Made by a program: the position numbers and the translations under genes
Assembly (NCBI GenBank): GCA_024803745.1
Contig: JANJXV010000039.1
Coordinates: 7,743,001 to 7,807,000, forward strand
Length of the DNA: 64,000 bases
Direction: 5' to 3'
From: Megascapheus bottae
Lineage: Eukaryota; Chordata; Mammalia; Rodentia; Geomyidae
The notes under the pieces: model-generated
What the model was told of the DNA's origin: nothing
Database searches by the model: none
What the model saw: the letters and a program-made list of their open reading frames with translations, nothing else
Part shown: positions 32,940 through 43,399 of the stretch, piece after piece
Position numbering within the stretch: position 1 is the stretch's first letter
How the letters are laid out: each line of letters opens with the position of its first letter

Positions 32940-34518
32940 CTTTGCCCACGAAGTAGTCCTGGTAGTAGCGGGCACCCAGGTCCACGTGTTCGATGCTGTA
33001 CTGCCGCGGCCGACTCTGCGTGCGCTGCTGCTCCTTGGGCACCTCGAGCACAGCAATGCTGGCATTGGTGCGGAGGGCGCTCTGAACGGGCTCGGTGGGA
33101 AGCGGGTCGCAGCTGCCACCACCCGGGGAGCCCGCCGAGGCCCGGGAGAAGCTCACATTGCGCTCGCGCTCCCCACCAATCTCGTTGCGGAAGTGAGGGC
33201 AGCTGAGCAGCAGGTCGTTGCTGGTGTCGTCGCCCAGGTCCTGCTCCAGGTTCTCCTTGCAGTTCAGGTCCTCGGTGCTGGTGAAGGTCGGGTCCAGGCC
33301 ACCCAGGCCGTGGGCTCGTGACGTTGCTGACGCTGAGGCCGCAGCCGCTGTGAGCGACGATGAGGATGACGCCAAGGCCATGGCTGAGGCGGCCGAGGCG
33401 GCAGAGGCCCCGGTGGTGGTGTTGCGCCGCTGGGCCACCGAGCCTCGGTTGGCAGCTGCCTCGTTGAGGTCGAACAGCATGCTCTGCACGTCGAAGTGGG
33501 CGAAGCTCTTCTGACAGACCCAGGGGCGGCCGGGCTCCAGGGGACCGCGGCCCTCCTCCGCCTCCCCCTCGGCCTTGCCGCTGCGCAGCTTCCGGAAGAT
33601 GGATGCGTCCAGGGCGGCGGGGGCGTCGGCGCCCGCTCCCGGGCCACGGCCGCCCTTCTTCCGGCTCTTCTCCTTTTCCTTCAGCGGCTGCAGCGGCAGC
33701 AGGCCATCCGGGGTGGGCTGCCCGCGCCGTGGATCCGCCTTCACCCCGCGGCCGCCCGCTGAGTGGGGGCCCAGCTCGCCGCTGCCTCCGAGGTGGCGGG
33801 AGCCCCGCGTGGACGCTGCTGCCACGGCCGCGTCGGGCTGCTCGCTGCGGAACTCGTTGAGGATGTCGAAGAAGCTCTGCTCGGGCACGGCCTGCACGTC
33901 GATGGAGGACGTGCTGCCGTACTCCCGGAAGAGGGGCAGCGCCCCCGCGTGCCGCGCGCCCCGCGCCTCCGCCCGGGGCTCCTCGGCCGCGGCATCGCAC
34001 TCGCTCAGGGTGATCTCGCTGCTGCTGCGGTGCCGCAGGGGTAGAAAGGCCCGGCCTGGGGACCGCGGCCACCCGTCCTGGAACTCCACGTCTTTGGATC
34101 TTCGCCGGGACAGTCGGTGGAAGGCTCTGGACCCTGAGGCCACCGGGGCGCTGGTGGTGCTAGCCTGTCCATTCTGCAGGCTCCTCACTGAATGGGTCAC
34201 CTTGGTGGTGGCCTTAGCACCATCTGCGTCCTGCGAGGGGCTGGGATTGTTCAGCTCTCTCAAGGCGTCTCGCTTGGGCGGCCAGTCGGCCACTCGTGCT
34301 CGGACGCCCATCTTGGGCATGGCGGGAGTGGTGGGGCTGGGGCGAGTGGTGGCAGTTGAGCTCTCCCCGACAGGCTGAGACATGCTGCCGTTCTGGGCCC
34401 AGAAGCCCATGGGAGTGTAGTCCCCCGTGTGCGGGCCCGGGAGGACATCGGCGCCCCTGGCTCCACAGCTGGCTGCCAGGTCCACACCATCATTGGGGAG
34501 GGGCCGATAGGTGGTCAT
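32940..34518 (-). CDS. SIPA1L3: SIPA1L3 coding exon 1, residues 1-526
   Basis: This exon encodes the N-terminal third, beginning MTTYRPLPNDGVDLAASCGA. It is mostly predicted disordered: Ser/Pro-rich to residue 130, a basic RLSRRRSKD patch (136-143), SFFDILNEF (215-223), a Lys-rich stretch (280-291) and a conserved QKSFAHFDVQSMLFDLNE block (336-353). An Ala/Ser tract (371-399) is longer than I recall in human. The ATG has A at -3, and the sequence upstream has the character of a UTR. The exon ends CAAAG/GTGACC in phase 1; reading on would add about 50 unrelated residues before a stop, so the donor defines the end. The middle is very GC- and CpG-rich compared with the surrounding introns. The gene identity and start are secure by comparison with the human start; no domain of known fold is visible here. 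Confidence 0.96.
33000..34150. other. intragenic CpG-rich stretch over coding exon 1
   Basis: CpG dinucleotides and GC content rise sharply between about 33000 and 34150, all within coding exon 1, while flanking introns are CpG-poor. This composition keeps several alternative frames open on both strands, including a 378-codon minus frame and a 267-codon plus frame. It could be an intragenic CpG island, but coding composition alone may explain it. Confidence 0.6.
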
Positions 34519-34823
34519 AGTCCAAGGGCAGTAGAGTGCTTCTGGCCCCCCAGGAAGCTGTGGTGCAACTCTATGGGGTCCCCTGGCCCTCAGCCATTGT
34601 TCAGGGCCACCAGTCCCAGGATGAAGGATGCTGGCCCCTGAAACCCGATGCGAAGGTTGCGAGCCTGTGGAGTCCAGTCCTCCACCATCGCTGTGGACAG
34701 CGGAGCCAGGGCAATCTCAGCAGGCCGAGGGGAGGGGCTCCAGATAGAGACACTCAGGAGGGCAGAACAACCAGCACTGCCCAACACAAGCTGGCAAGCA
34801 GCAAGGGTGTCTCCCCGGCCATG
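34519..34823 (-). other. SIPA1L3: 5' UTR part of the start exon
   Basis: Upstream of the ATG the sequence continues 305 bases to a strong acceptor: a pyrimidine-rich tract (34827-34846) followed by TGCAG at 34824-34828. This implies at least one further non-coding 5' exon at higher coordinates. In human SIPA1L3 the first exons are non-coding and far upstream (recollection). I could not locate such an exon between 34824 and 64000. The segment holds an upstream ATG at its first bases. Confidence 0.75.
34754..34822 (-). other. upstream ORF in 5' leader (22 codons plus stop)
   Basis: An ATG lies one base inside the predicted exon and opens a 22-residue frame starting MAGETPLLLA, rich in Leu and Val, which ends in TGA at 34754-34756. 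This is 235 bases before the SIPA1L3 start and in a closed, separate frame. The ATG context is CAGC-ATG-G, with C at -1 and G at +4. It might dampen initiation at the main start. Conservation is unknown, so function is inference only. Confidence 0.4.
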
Positions 34824-37221
34824 CTGCAGGGGAGGAAGAGAAGGAAGATGTGAGGTGCTTTGTACATAATGTATATGCTATTGCTAACAGAGAATGGGAA
34901 AAGCTTTTGTTTTTGTTTTGATGGCTTTACTCCTTTCTAATACTTTTTTTTTTTAAGTTATGGAGATCTCCAGTCACCCGCAAAAGTGGGGGAAATTATG
35001 ATGAGCTACACCTCTAAAGCACTAACAACTATTACAGATACTTGTCATTCCTGGTTCTTTCTGTTCATTCAGCCAGTATTTTTCTCTTTATGTTTTTATT
35101 TTCTCTGGCATTAAGGATCTAGAGATTTTGCCACATGGTACATAAGTACCATTGGACAATAATCCTCAAACCTCAACAGTATTTTACAGTAAATTCCAGA
35201 CTTTAGGTGATTTTACCCATACATATTTTAACTCATACCTGTAGCAGGAAAGTTGTTTTTTTCAAAATTAAAACTCCCTTGTAGAACTATTTAAAGGACC
35301 ACAAAAATCCAAGATCTCATTATCATACCCATCTAAATGGCTAATCATGTTCAAATATCCTGTCTGCATTAGATTTCATTGTTTCAAAGGGTTCCTGTGC
35401 TGGGTTGTTCAAAAGAGGAGGTGAGCATGCTCCATATTTCTTGTCTCTTCCACTCTGTAGTGGCCACCTTCCTTTACTCTGACGATATATTTGTTGAAAG
35501 AATGGGATCACTTGTCCTTTGCACTTTCCACTTTTAGGGTCCCTGTGGTACCATCTGACATGTTCTTCTGCCCCTATGTTTCCTGTGAACTGGTGGCCCC
35601 ACAGAGAGGGCGGATTGCTGCCCATCTGCTCTGCAGCCTGCTGGCCTCAGCTGCTCTGCCAGCAAGGAAGTGAAAATAATGGATGAGTCAAAAGGAGTCC
35701 TGCTGGATGGGGGGGGGGGGGTAGCTGCAGAGAAATGTCTCCAGCCATTTGGTGATTGACAAATACGATGAGCGTTAGGGCTTTTTGCTAAGATGTCCCT
35801 AATGACTCCTCAGTGCTTAAGAATGAAACCCAAACTCCTTTATTCAGTCTACAAGTTCATGCCTGGCTTCTGCTAGTCACCTTGATTTCCCCTCCTCCCC
35901 CTTTGCAGGCAAAGCAAACACTGTCACCTCAGCCTTCAAGCTCTCCTACCTTCCCCTTATTCTCAAAGCCAGGTCAGCAAAGTCACTTTTCTGAGTTCCC
36001 CTTTCAGTCTATATACTCTAGTTGCCTCAGGACCTTTGGCTTTGCCATTCAAGGCTCTTTCCATTACTATAATAACTCCTTCTTAAGTTTACTTTTTCTA
36101 TCTGATCTGACCTTCTCACCAACCAGAGTGCAACCTGTCCACCACTTAGCCTAAGGTCTTAAGGCACCTGCATTTCTCTTTGATACCATGTAATTCATTG
36201 CCAGCCAAATGCAAACTGTGTGGGCACTGAACACTGAATCTCCATCATGGCTTCATCCCCAGCTCAGGCTGACACATGGGTGGCTGTTAAAGTTGGAAGG
36301 AATGCCTGGACTAAGTGGGGGAGGTGGGTATGGGTGGGCATCAGGCAGCCTCTCTCCAGCTAACCTCGACCTTCCTTCCCCAACCCTGTCCAGACATTCC
36401 TCTTGCAAGGAAATGTGATGTCACTGCAGAAGAGGCTCAATAGGTCCAAAAGCTCTGGCCAGCTTATAGGTGGATAGCAAGGTGGCACCGGTGGCATGAT
36501 GTCTCCTGCAGGCATGGATCTGGTGATTCAGCAGACTCTGGGCCCTAAGAAGTCATTCACCAAAAGGCAACCAGTGTTTAAAGTGCATTCATTCACCTCC
36601 CACTCCACACTCCCACAGCAAACGCCTGCTGCACTTACAAATCATCCAGTCAAAAAAGCACTAAAACTTCATCTTGTTACTATTTACTAGGCATGTAGAA
36701 TACATTCATGTATTCTGCAAGGCCTATGCATTGGAAATCTATCCACTTAGTTGATGGATGTCTTTTGCTCTTACCACATGGGACTGTACCCTCATCCCAA
36801 ATATCTTTAAAAGCTCAACAGCTGCTTTTAGATGCAGACAGAACAGTAGAGGACAGAAGGCCCAGAGAGGGAAAAAGGAAGAGGACCTGACACAGGATGT
36901 GAGAGATGCTAAGTAAGGAGAACAGATACAAGCTGGAATAAGCCTAGCAGGGAAGGAGATACAAGGGTAGCTACAACAGATGTCTGGGTAGCAGGCTTGA
37001 TTTGGAAGAACCAAGTAGTCACTAGGATGCTGGATGCTGCTAAGAAGGTCATGTGTGGTCATGTGGCCATGACTGGACTGTCTAGCTCTGCCCACTCCTG
37101 GCTCCCTCACCTGTCTGCACATCTGTATGCAAATTAGAGATTTACATGTAGACTGCTCTCCAAAGTTTCCTATGCTAAAGGATCTGTTACCAGCTTATGG
37201 CTCTATCATGAAGTGATGTAT
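34824..37221. other. 5' intron, first segment: unassigned
   Basis: No clear SINE. 35709-35721 is a run of 13 G. 35860-36130 faintly resembles L2 ('gttgcctcaggacctttggc'). No candidate non-coding exon or promoter-like CpG cluster is visible. Confidence 0.45.
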
Positions 37222-37312
37222 CTTTTCTGCCTGGGCTGGCTTTGAACTATAATCCTCAGATCTTAGCCTCCTGTGTAGCTAGAGTTACAGGTGTGTCACC
37301 AGTGCCCAGCTC

Positions 37313-37358
<46 letters not shown>

Positions 37359-37521
37359 TTCAGTGCTAGCAATGGAAACCTAAACTTGTGCATGCTAGGC
37401 TTGTCACTAAGCCATCAAGTGTCCTATTTGTGACTGCATTATTGAAGCTGGGGACTTTGGGGACATGTTTTCATTATGTCTAGGTTTTCCTGCACATGCT
37501 CACTTTAAAAACTTAATTCCA
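37222..37521 (+). repeat. left arm of inverted duplication
   Basis: It holds an antisense type B head, an (ATT)n run of about 15 units (37314-37358), an antisense ID-like piece ('tgtgcatgctaggcttgtca') and then DNA not belonging to either SINE ('tatttgtgactgcattattg'). All four parts recur in the same order, reverse-complemented, at 38839-39151. Confidence 0.85.
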
Positions 37522-37774
37522 TTTGGAAGCAATTGGCATATGACTTGAGTATGGGAAGAAGTTAAGTCATTGGGAGGGTAGCTTGAAGTGGATCTTAGAG
37601 ATATTTGCAGGAGGTATTTCAGAGGCCCACAGTTCCAGGAAACTTGTCCAGACTTGATGGCCTACTGTTTTCCTCCCACCAGTTCCTCCACTGGGCAGGA
37701 ATCTTCTCTTTGCCTACTGAGTTCCCAGGGGTCTGCAGGGAGGAGGACTCTAACACGCTCTGGCTATACAGTAG

Positions 37775-37900
37775 GAATGGCTAGTATGCCCATTTTACAG
37801 ATAGGCTGGTTGATGATGTGGCCAAGTCATATAGATGGCAGGCAAAGCAGCTGGGATTCAAACCTCAACAGTCTGGCTCCAACCTTTCGTTACTATGGAC
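37775..37900 (-). mobile_element. MIR-like fragment in the inverted-repeat spacer
   Basis: 'gcccattttacagataggct', 'gcagctgggattcaaacctc' and 'agtctggctcca' fit antisense MIR. Confidence 0.6.
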
Positions 37901-38339
37901 TACAAAACAGACCAAGCAGTTCTCAGAAATATGTTGGGAGACTTTGTGAGTAACACAGGTATCTTCTAAATCAATTCACACAGGGCAAGTTTGAGAAAGT
38001 CAGCAACAACTGAGCCATTTCAGGATAAGGATCTTGTCTTTCCCCCTAAGCTCCGTAGAGCTCCTTCGAAATATGTGCATTCCTGGATCATGAAGCCCAG
38101 AGCAACAACAGGGGCCTCAATCATGGCCACGAAAACCTGTACTTTCCTATCTGAAATCTTCCCCAGCATTGAGGAAAGGCTTGCATTTCCACATATAATA
38201 ACAATTTACCCAAGGTAAGGAAAGCTGTTTATAGCTGTTACATCCATCTGACTAGGCACCTACTTGGTCAGAGGTCCCTAGTGAGCTGTACTGCTTTCAA
38301 AAGTGTTAAATCAGTAGATATTTTTTTTCCATATCAGAA

Positions 38340-38665
38340 TTTTAGGCATGGATTCCATCTTATTTTACACCAGAAATTTCACCTCTAGGAATCTATGCAT
38401 TAGACTGTCCCATCAGAGCATATCAAGGCAAGTGTATGGTGATTTTATGCAGGGGCATATTACACTGCAGAAAAGCTGTCAACAGCACTGGGCATAGCAG
38501 TGCATACCTATAATCTCAACTACAAGGGAAGAGAAGGATGGATTGCTGTTCCAGATCAACTTAGACAAAAGCCAAATAAACTAAAAGCAAAAGGACTGGG
38601 GATGTGACTCAAGTGCCTAGCAAGTATGAAGCCATAAATTCAATCCCTAGTATTGAAAAAAAAAA
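38340..38665 (+). mobile_element. old L1-like fragment and B1-ID SINE
   Basis: 38340-38475 resembles an old L1 ('agaaatttcacctctaggaa'). 38490-38665 is a B1-ID composite ('ggcatagcagtgcataccta', 'ctggggatgtgactcaagtg', poly-A). Both lie in the spacer between the inverted arms. Confidence 0.6.
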
Positions 38666-38838
38666 GAAGAAGAGCTGAGTGATTCTGAGTGGTCACTCCG
38701 GGATCAGAAGACAACTATATCAAAACAAGGTTGAGTTCTGAGTAGTGTATGCCACATGCCCAGGCGGTTCAAAGAGGGTGAACAGATTTCAGCTTAGCAT
38801 TTACGACACATATGCAAGACTTGTCAAGTGCTTCTGGC

Positions 38839-39012
38839 TGGAATTCAGTTTTTAAAGTGAGCATGTGCGGGAAACCCAGGCACAGTGAGAACATGCCCCC
38901 AAAGTTCCCAGCTTCAATAATGCAGTCACAAATAGGACACTTGGTGTGGGGCATGGCTTAGTGGCAAGCCTAGCATGCACAAGTTTAGGTTTCCACCATT
39001 GCTAGCACTGAA

Positions 39013-39058
<46 letters not shown>

Positions 39059-39151
39059 GAGCTGGGCACTGGTAGCTCATACCTGTAACTCTAGCTACTT
39101 AGGAGGCTGAGATCTGAGGACTGTGGTTCAAAGCCAGCCCAGGCAGAAAAG
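38839..39151 (-). repeat. right arm of inverted duplication
   Basis: Reverse complement of 37222-37521 by eye, with the (AAT)n run at 39013-39057. Small gaps are visible: this arm has extra bases after 'ccatt' and within 'ggtgtggggcatgg'. It is followed by further type B sequence. Confidence 0.85.
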
Positions 39152-39545
39152 TCCTTGATACTTTTTTGTTTTCCTTAAGTTGTAGGGTTTGAACTCTGGG
39201 CCTGGGCACTGTCCCTAAGCTCTTCAGCTCAAAGCTAGCACTCTACCATTTTGAGCTATAGCACCACCTCCAGTTTCCTGGTGATTAATTGGAGTCTCTC
39301 AGACATTCTTGTCTGGGCTGGTTTTAAACAATGATCCTCAAATCTCAGCCTCCTGAGCAGTTAGGATCATAGGTGTAAGCCACCGCTGCTGGGCCTCCTT
39401 GAGATGCTTCTCTTCGATTCGCCACCAAAACACTGGAAGTGGAGCTGTGAATTCAATGTGGGAGAGCACAGGCCTTGTGAAAAAGTTCAGGGACAGCACC
39501 TACATCCTCAGGTCAAGCCCATGACCAAGCAAAAAAGAAAACCAA
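39062..39545 (+). mobile_element. type B SINE split by an antisense type B SINE
   Basis: The head is at 39062-39165, the antisense copy at 39166-39395 and the host tail at 39420-39545 ('acactggaagtggagctgtg'). The head belongs to the right inverted arm. Confidence 0.65.
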
Positions 39546-39899
39546 ATCATGAAGGACTCACTAGTTCCACAGTGGGCATAATCCAGCAGCTGCCCGGTAC
39601 TTTGGATACAGAGAATCCAACTGGTACACAACTTTAAAAAAGCAGAGTCTCAGGTGACCTGGAAAGACACTCACACCTCACCTTATGGTCATGTTCCCTC
39701 CCACCCCTGTTGAAAGATGTGTTCCCCTACATGCTAACACTGCTGCATCTCCTCTTGGTTTTTATTTTGGCATAACTGAATTCACATGCTCATAAAGAGA
39801 TGACATTAAAAAAAAAAAAAGATCAATGTCGTCATTGTTCTTTTCTCATCTGTCACCAGATCTTGGAGGTCTTTTGCAATGTGACAGCTGTACCCCAGA

Positions 39900-40065
39900 G
39901 GGCAGAACAAAAAGGCACCCAGGTTCAATTCCCAGCAGGTCATTATCATCTAGCTAGATCTTGGGTAAGGCAACTAAGCCACTCTTCAGTTTTCCTACCT
40001 GTAAAATGAAGATAATGATATGGCTTAACTCTTAGGAAAGCAATTAAAGTCGTTACCATTATATA
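39900..40065 (+). mobile_element. MIR fragment
   Basis: 'ggttcaattcccagcaggtc', 'agatcttgggtaaggcaact' and 'tcctacctgtaaaatgaaga' give the plus-strand MIR order. Confidence 0.65.
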
Positions 40066-40104
40066 GACAGAGATTGAACTCAGTCAAGCGAGGTACCAAC
40101 ATCT

Positions 40105-40525
40105 CCCTCTGGTAATCCTAAAACTATTCAGGAAGCTGAGATATGAGGGTTGCAGTTTGATACCAACCTAGGCAGGGAAGTCCATGAGACTCTTTTTTTT
40201 TTTTGCCAGTCCTGGGCTTGAGCTCAGGGCCTGAGCACTGTCCTTGGACTTTCTCACAGCTAGCACTCTACCACTTGAGCCTCAGCACCACTTCTGGCTT
40301 TTTGCTGTGTATGTGGGGTACCAAGGAATCGAACCCGGGTCTTGTGCATGCTAGGCAAGCACTCTACCACTAGGTCAAACTCCTGGCCGCTCCATGAGAC
40401 TCTTTTATCTCCAATTAACTTCCAAAAAGCCAGAAGCAGAGCTGTGGCTCAAGTGGTAGAGCACTAGACTTGAGTAAAAGAAGCCCAGGGATAATACTCA
40501 AGCTCTAAGTAAAGCCCCAGGATCA
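40105..40525 (+). mobile_element. type B SINE split by an antisense type A SINE
   Basis: The head is at 40105-40196 and the body resumes at 40391 with 'tatctccaattaacttccaa' and ends near 40525. The break is again at a GAGACTCTTTT site. Confidence 0.85.
40197..40390 (-). mobile_element. type A SINE nested in type B
   Basis: The 16-base duplication tccatgagactctttt lies at 40181-40196 and 40391-40406 without mismatch. Confidence 0.92.
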
Positions 40526-40909
40526 GGGGGAAAAAAAGCCAAACTACACATGGCTGTGTAATGATCTCTGGACTCAGGGACCTAGTAACCCTGGGTGGCT
40601 CTCCTTGAACAACAGGGGCTCTAAGCTAGGGGGTAGGAGAGGTGGCCCTGTGTGGCTCTGTCTCTGTGTGGCTGTGAGGTGTCCCTTACAAAGCACATGT
40701 TGGCTTGGGCATCTTGTTCCAATTCTGGGCATAGTCCCACTCACTTCAAACAAGACTTTGATACACACAATTGGGAAGTGATGATTCCTGGCATGTTGAG
40801 CACATACCCTAGGCCCACCCAAGAGTGGCAGCCTGGCTATGGAGCTAGGCTGGGTCTGAAGGCCAGATGGGAGACCTATTGTTGGATGGCTGCTTTGGAA
40901 GACATTTTT

Positions 40910-41970
40910 TCTTTTTTTTTTCTTTTTTTGTTGTTACTTGTTGTTGTGAGGCTTGAACTCAGTTCCTGGGTGCTGTCCCTGAGCTTTCCCCTCCTCAACC
41001 CCCAAGGCCAGCATCCTATTACTTGAGCCACAGCTCCACTTCCAGTTTTTATTTATTTTTTTATTTCTTAGGTGGCTAACTGAAGTTAAAGTCTCATGGC
41101 CTTTCTTGCCCAGCATTGGCTTTGGAGCATGATCCTCAGATCTGAAGCTTCCTGAGTAGCTAGAACTAACAGGTTTGAGCCACCAGTGCCTAGCTTGGGG
41201 GACATTTAATTGGGGGTCATCTCCACTGCTTCAGGCTACCCCTGAAGGATTTTGCTGGCTTCAGTCCAACTCCATAGCAAGCCTCAGCCATTGGTTGGTT
41301 ATGTTAACAGAAAACTTCCTTGTCAATGGATGAAGTCTTGTATTCTATACCCATACTATCCTCATTATCACTGTGTGGAGGAAACAGTGGGTCTCACAGG
41401 GGATATAGAGACCTAGGCAAAGGTTAAATATTTAGAAGGTCTCTTGCTGGGTTTGCTGCTAAGGCCACTGAGTCTCCATGTGGAAGATGGTATCCTGTCA
41501 GTATGGAATCTGACTTGCAAACTAATCCCAGCTAATTGCCTTTGAAGCCTGCTAAGATCACATCTGCTGAGCCTGGAGATTAAATCAATATTTGACAGTC
41601 CTGATTAAACAGACCAGGGAATCCATGTAAAAGAACATCTGTGGAGCCCTGTTCTTTCCATTCTCTTTTGGGGGGGTCTGGCAGGGGCATCTTGATTCTG
41701 CATGTCCTCATATGAGGATGGCTTTGGGGTGAAGGGGCAGCAGTTGGAGCCCCCAGGAGTACCAAGGCCAGGAATACTCCCTGTGGGAGAGCAGAGAGGG
41801 TAAGTTATCAGATGTTCAAGGATAGCACTCTACCACTTGTGCCACAACTCCACCTCCAGCTTTTTGGTGGTTAGAGATAAGTCTTATAGACTTTTCTGCC
41901 TAGGTTGGTTTTGAACTGTGACCCTCAGGACTCAGCTTCCTGAGTAGCTAGGAGGCACCCAGCTATAACA
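40910..41970 (-). mobile_element. antisense type B SINEs
   Basis: One copy is at 40910-41195 and a truncated one at 41815-41970 ('ttcctgagtagctaggaggc'). The DNA between (41200-41810) is unassigned. Confidence 0.6.
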
Positions 41971-42204
41971 GTCCCCCCACTCTCCCAAATATTTTCTATC
42001 CATGGTAGCTAGAAGCCACTGATATAAAATCTGGAGATACAGAGGCTATGTTTACATTTTATATACCTCTATATGTATGCTATATTTCACAATAAGAAAA
42101 AAAATTGTTCTGTATCTTTGAGATAGGGTATCAATGTTTCTGCTGGGCCTGTGCCACTACACACAGTTTACAATAAAGAGGTTTTAACAAGTCTTTTATA
42201 TTGA

Positions 42205-42400
42205 AGCTGGTGTGACAGCTCACACCTACAATCCTAGGGTTCAGTGGGTGGAGGCAGGAGGATCACATTACAGTTCTAGGCCTGCTGGGGCAAAGAGAAG
42301 CCCTGTCTCAAAACAAAAGTGTGGCTAGTGGTGGAGCATTTACCTTGCAAGTGTGAAGCCCTGGCTTTAATCTCCAGTAAAAAAAAAAAAAAAAAAAAAC
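42205..42400 (+). mobile_element. B1-ID composite SINE
   Basis: The B1-like half 'gctggtgtgacagctcacac' to 'gccctgtctcaaaa' is joined to the ID-like tail 'gtgtggctagtggtggagca' and 'tgaagccctggctttaatct', then poly-A. It is a clear example of the older composite family. Confidence 0.75.
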
Positions 42401-42489
42401 AAAGACAAAAAGTAGAGAAAAAGTGTTTTGTAACTGGTTTTAAACAAAGAGATTATACGCATACTAAAAAATACATACATATATTTTAA

Positions 42490-42802
42490 GTTGTTTTTTT
42501 TTCCCTAAGTATGTGGGACTGAGGGATCGAACCTGGGTCTTGGTGCACGCTAGGCAAGCACTCTACCACTAGGCCAAACTCCCAGTCTGTTTTAGATTTT
42601 TTAAAATTTTGTTTTCTCCAGTCCTGCAGCTTGAACTCAGGACCTGGGCACTGTCCTTGAGCTTCTTTTGCTCAAGTCTAGCTCTCTGCTACTTGAGCCA
42701 CAGCGCCACTCTGGCTTTTTGTTTTTGTGTGGTACTGAGGAATCGAACCCAGGACTTCATGCATGCTAGGCAAGCACTCTACCACTTAGCCACATTTCCA
42801 GC

Positions 42803-42803
<1 letters not shown>
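42490..42803 (-). mobile_element. two antisense type A SINE copies
   Basis: 42490-42595 is a left-half-only piece ending 'ctaggccaaactcccagtct'. 42610-42803 is a longer copy with the ID-like end 'cttagccacatttccagccc', which abuts a (GT)n tract. Confidence 0.75.

Positions 42804-42804
<1 letters not shown>

Positions 42805-42853
<49 letters not shown>
42805..42853. repeat. (GT)n microsatellite
   Basis: About 24 uninterrupted GT units directly after the 5' end of an antisense SINE. Confidence 0.95.
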
Positions 42854-42854
<1 letters not shown>

Positions 42855-42892
42855 ATGTATATATGGTTTTTTTTCTTTTCTTTTTTTTTTGG

Positions 42893-43360
42893 CTATTTTG
42901 ATTCCTCGCTACCACATACGTAGAAAAAAAGCCAGAAGTGGTGCTGTGGCTCAAGTGGTAGAACTCTAGCCTTGACAAAGCCCAAGGACAGTGCCCAGGC
43001 CCTGAGTTCAAGGCCCAGGACTGGCAAAAAAAAAAAAAAAAAGAACCCTGAGAGAACCAGGAGCTGGCTTCCCTGGAGTGTGGACCAGCCCAGGACAGGA
43101 CGTAGGAAATAAGCTTCTCTCCCAGGACAATAGACTCTGAAAATGCTCTCACTTGGGGAACCTTTCTAGAGGCAATTTGGCAACAGCTTTCAAAAATGTT
43201 CTAACCCTGTGAACAAGTAATGCGACTTCTGGGAACTGATCCCGAAGAAGAAAAAAATTAGTAGTGTCAGTTATAAAACCAAAGAAAAACGAAAACAAAA
43301 CAAAACAACAATAGCAGCAATCCACATGACAGGAAGAGAAACAACTGCGCACCCTAGGAT
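42893..43360 (+). mobile_element. 5'-truncated type A SINE and old L1 fragment
   Basis: 42899-43042 begins within the B box ('gattcctcgctaccacatac') and runs to poly-A. 43160-43360 ('ggcaatttggcaacagcttt', 'gcgacttctgggaactgatc') fits an old L1 3' region. Confidence 0.65.
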
Positions 43361-43399
43361 GGTAAATATGCACACATACATTTTACTCACTCCCAGAGT

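Larger units (their letters stand above)
1078..34823 (-). other. SIPA1L3: SIPA1L3 gene, start exon to exon 13 (3' end off window)
   Basis: Thirteen consecutive coding exons on the minus strand join in one open frame of 4250 coding bases with GT-AG junctions throughout. The joined product matches my recollection of human SIPA1L3 nearly residue for residue in the RapGAP and PDZ regions. In falling coordinates the intron phases are 1, 0, 1, 0, 2, 0, 2, 2, 2, 1, 0, and phase 2 at the last donor leaves the window mid-codon. SIPA1L3 belongs to the SIPA1/SPAR family of Rap GTPase-activating proteins, which act at cell junctions and the cortex; human lesions have been linked to eye-lens defects. SIPA1L1 and SIPA1L2 are the alternatives; the N-terminal sequence fits L3 best. 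Bases 1-1077 are intron after exon 13. Confidence 0.95.

Noticed and set aside
33575..34378. 267-codon open frame on the plus strand opposite exon 1
   Set aside because: It is antisense to a well-conserved coding exon in GC-rich DNA, with no family resemblance or splice context.
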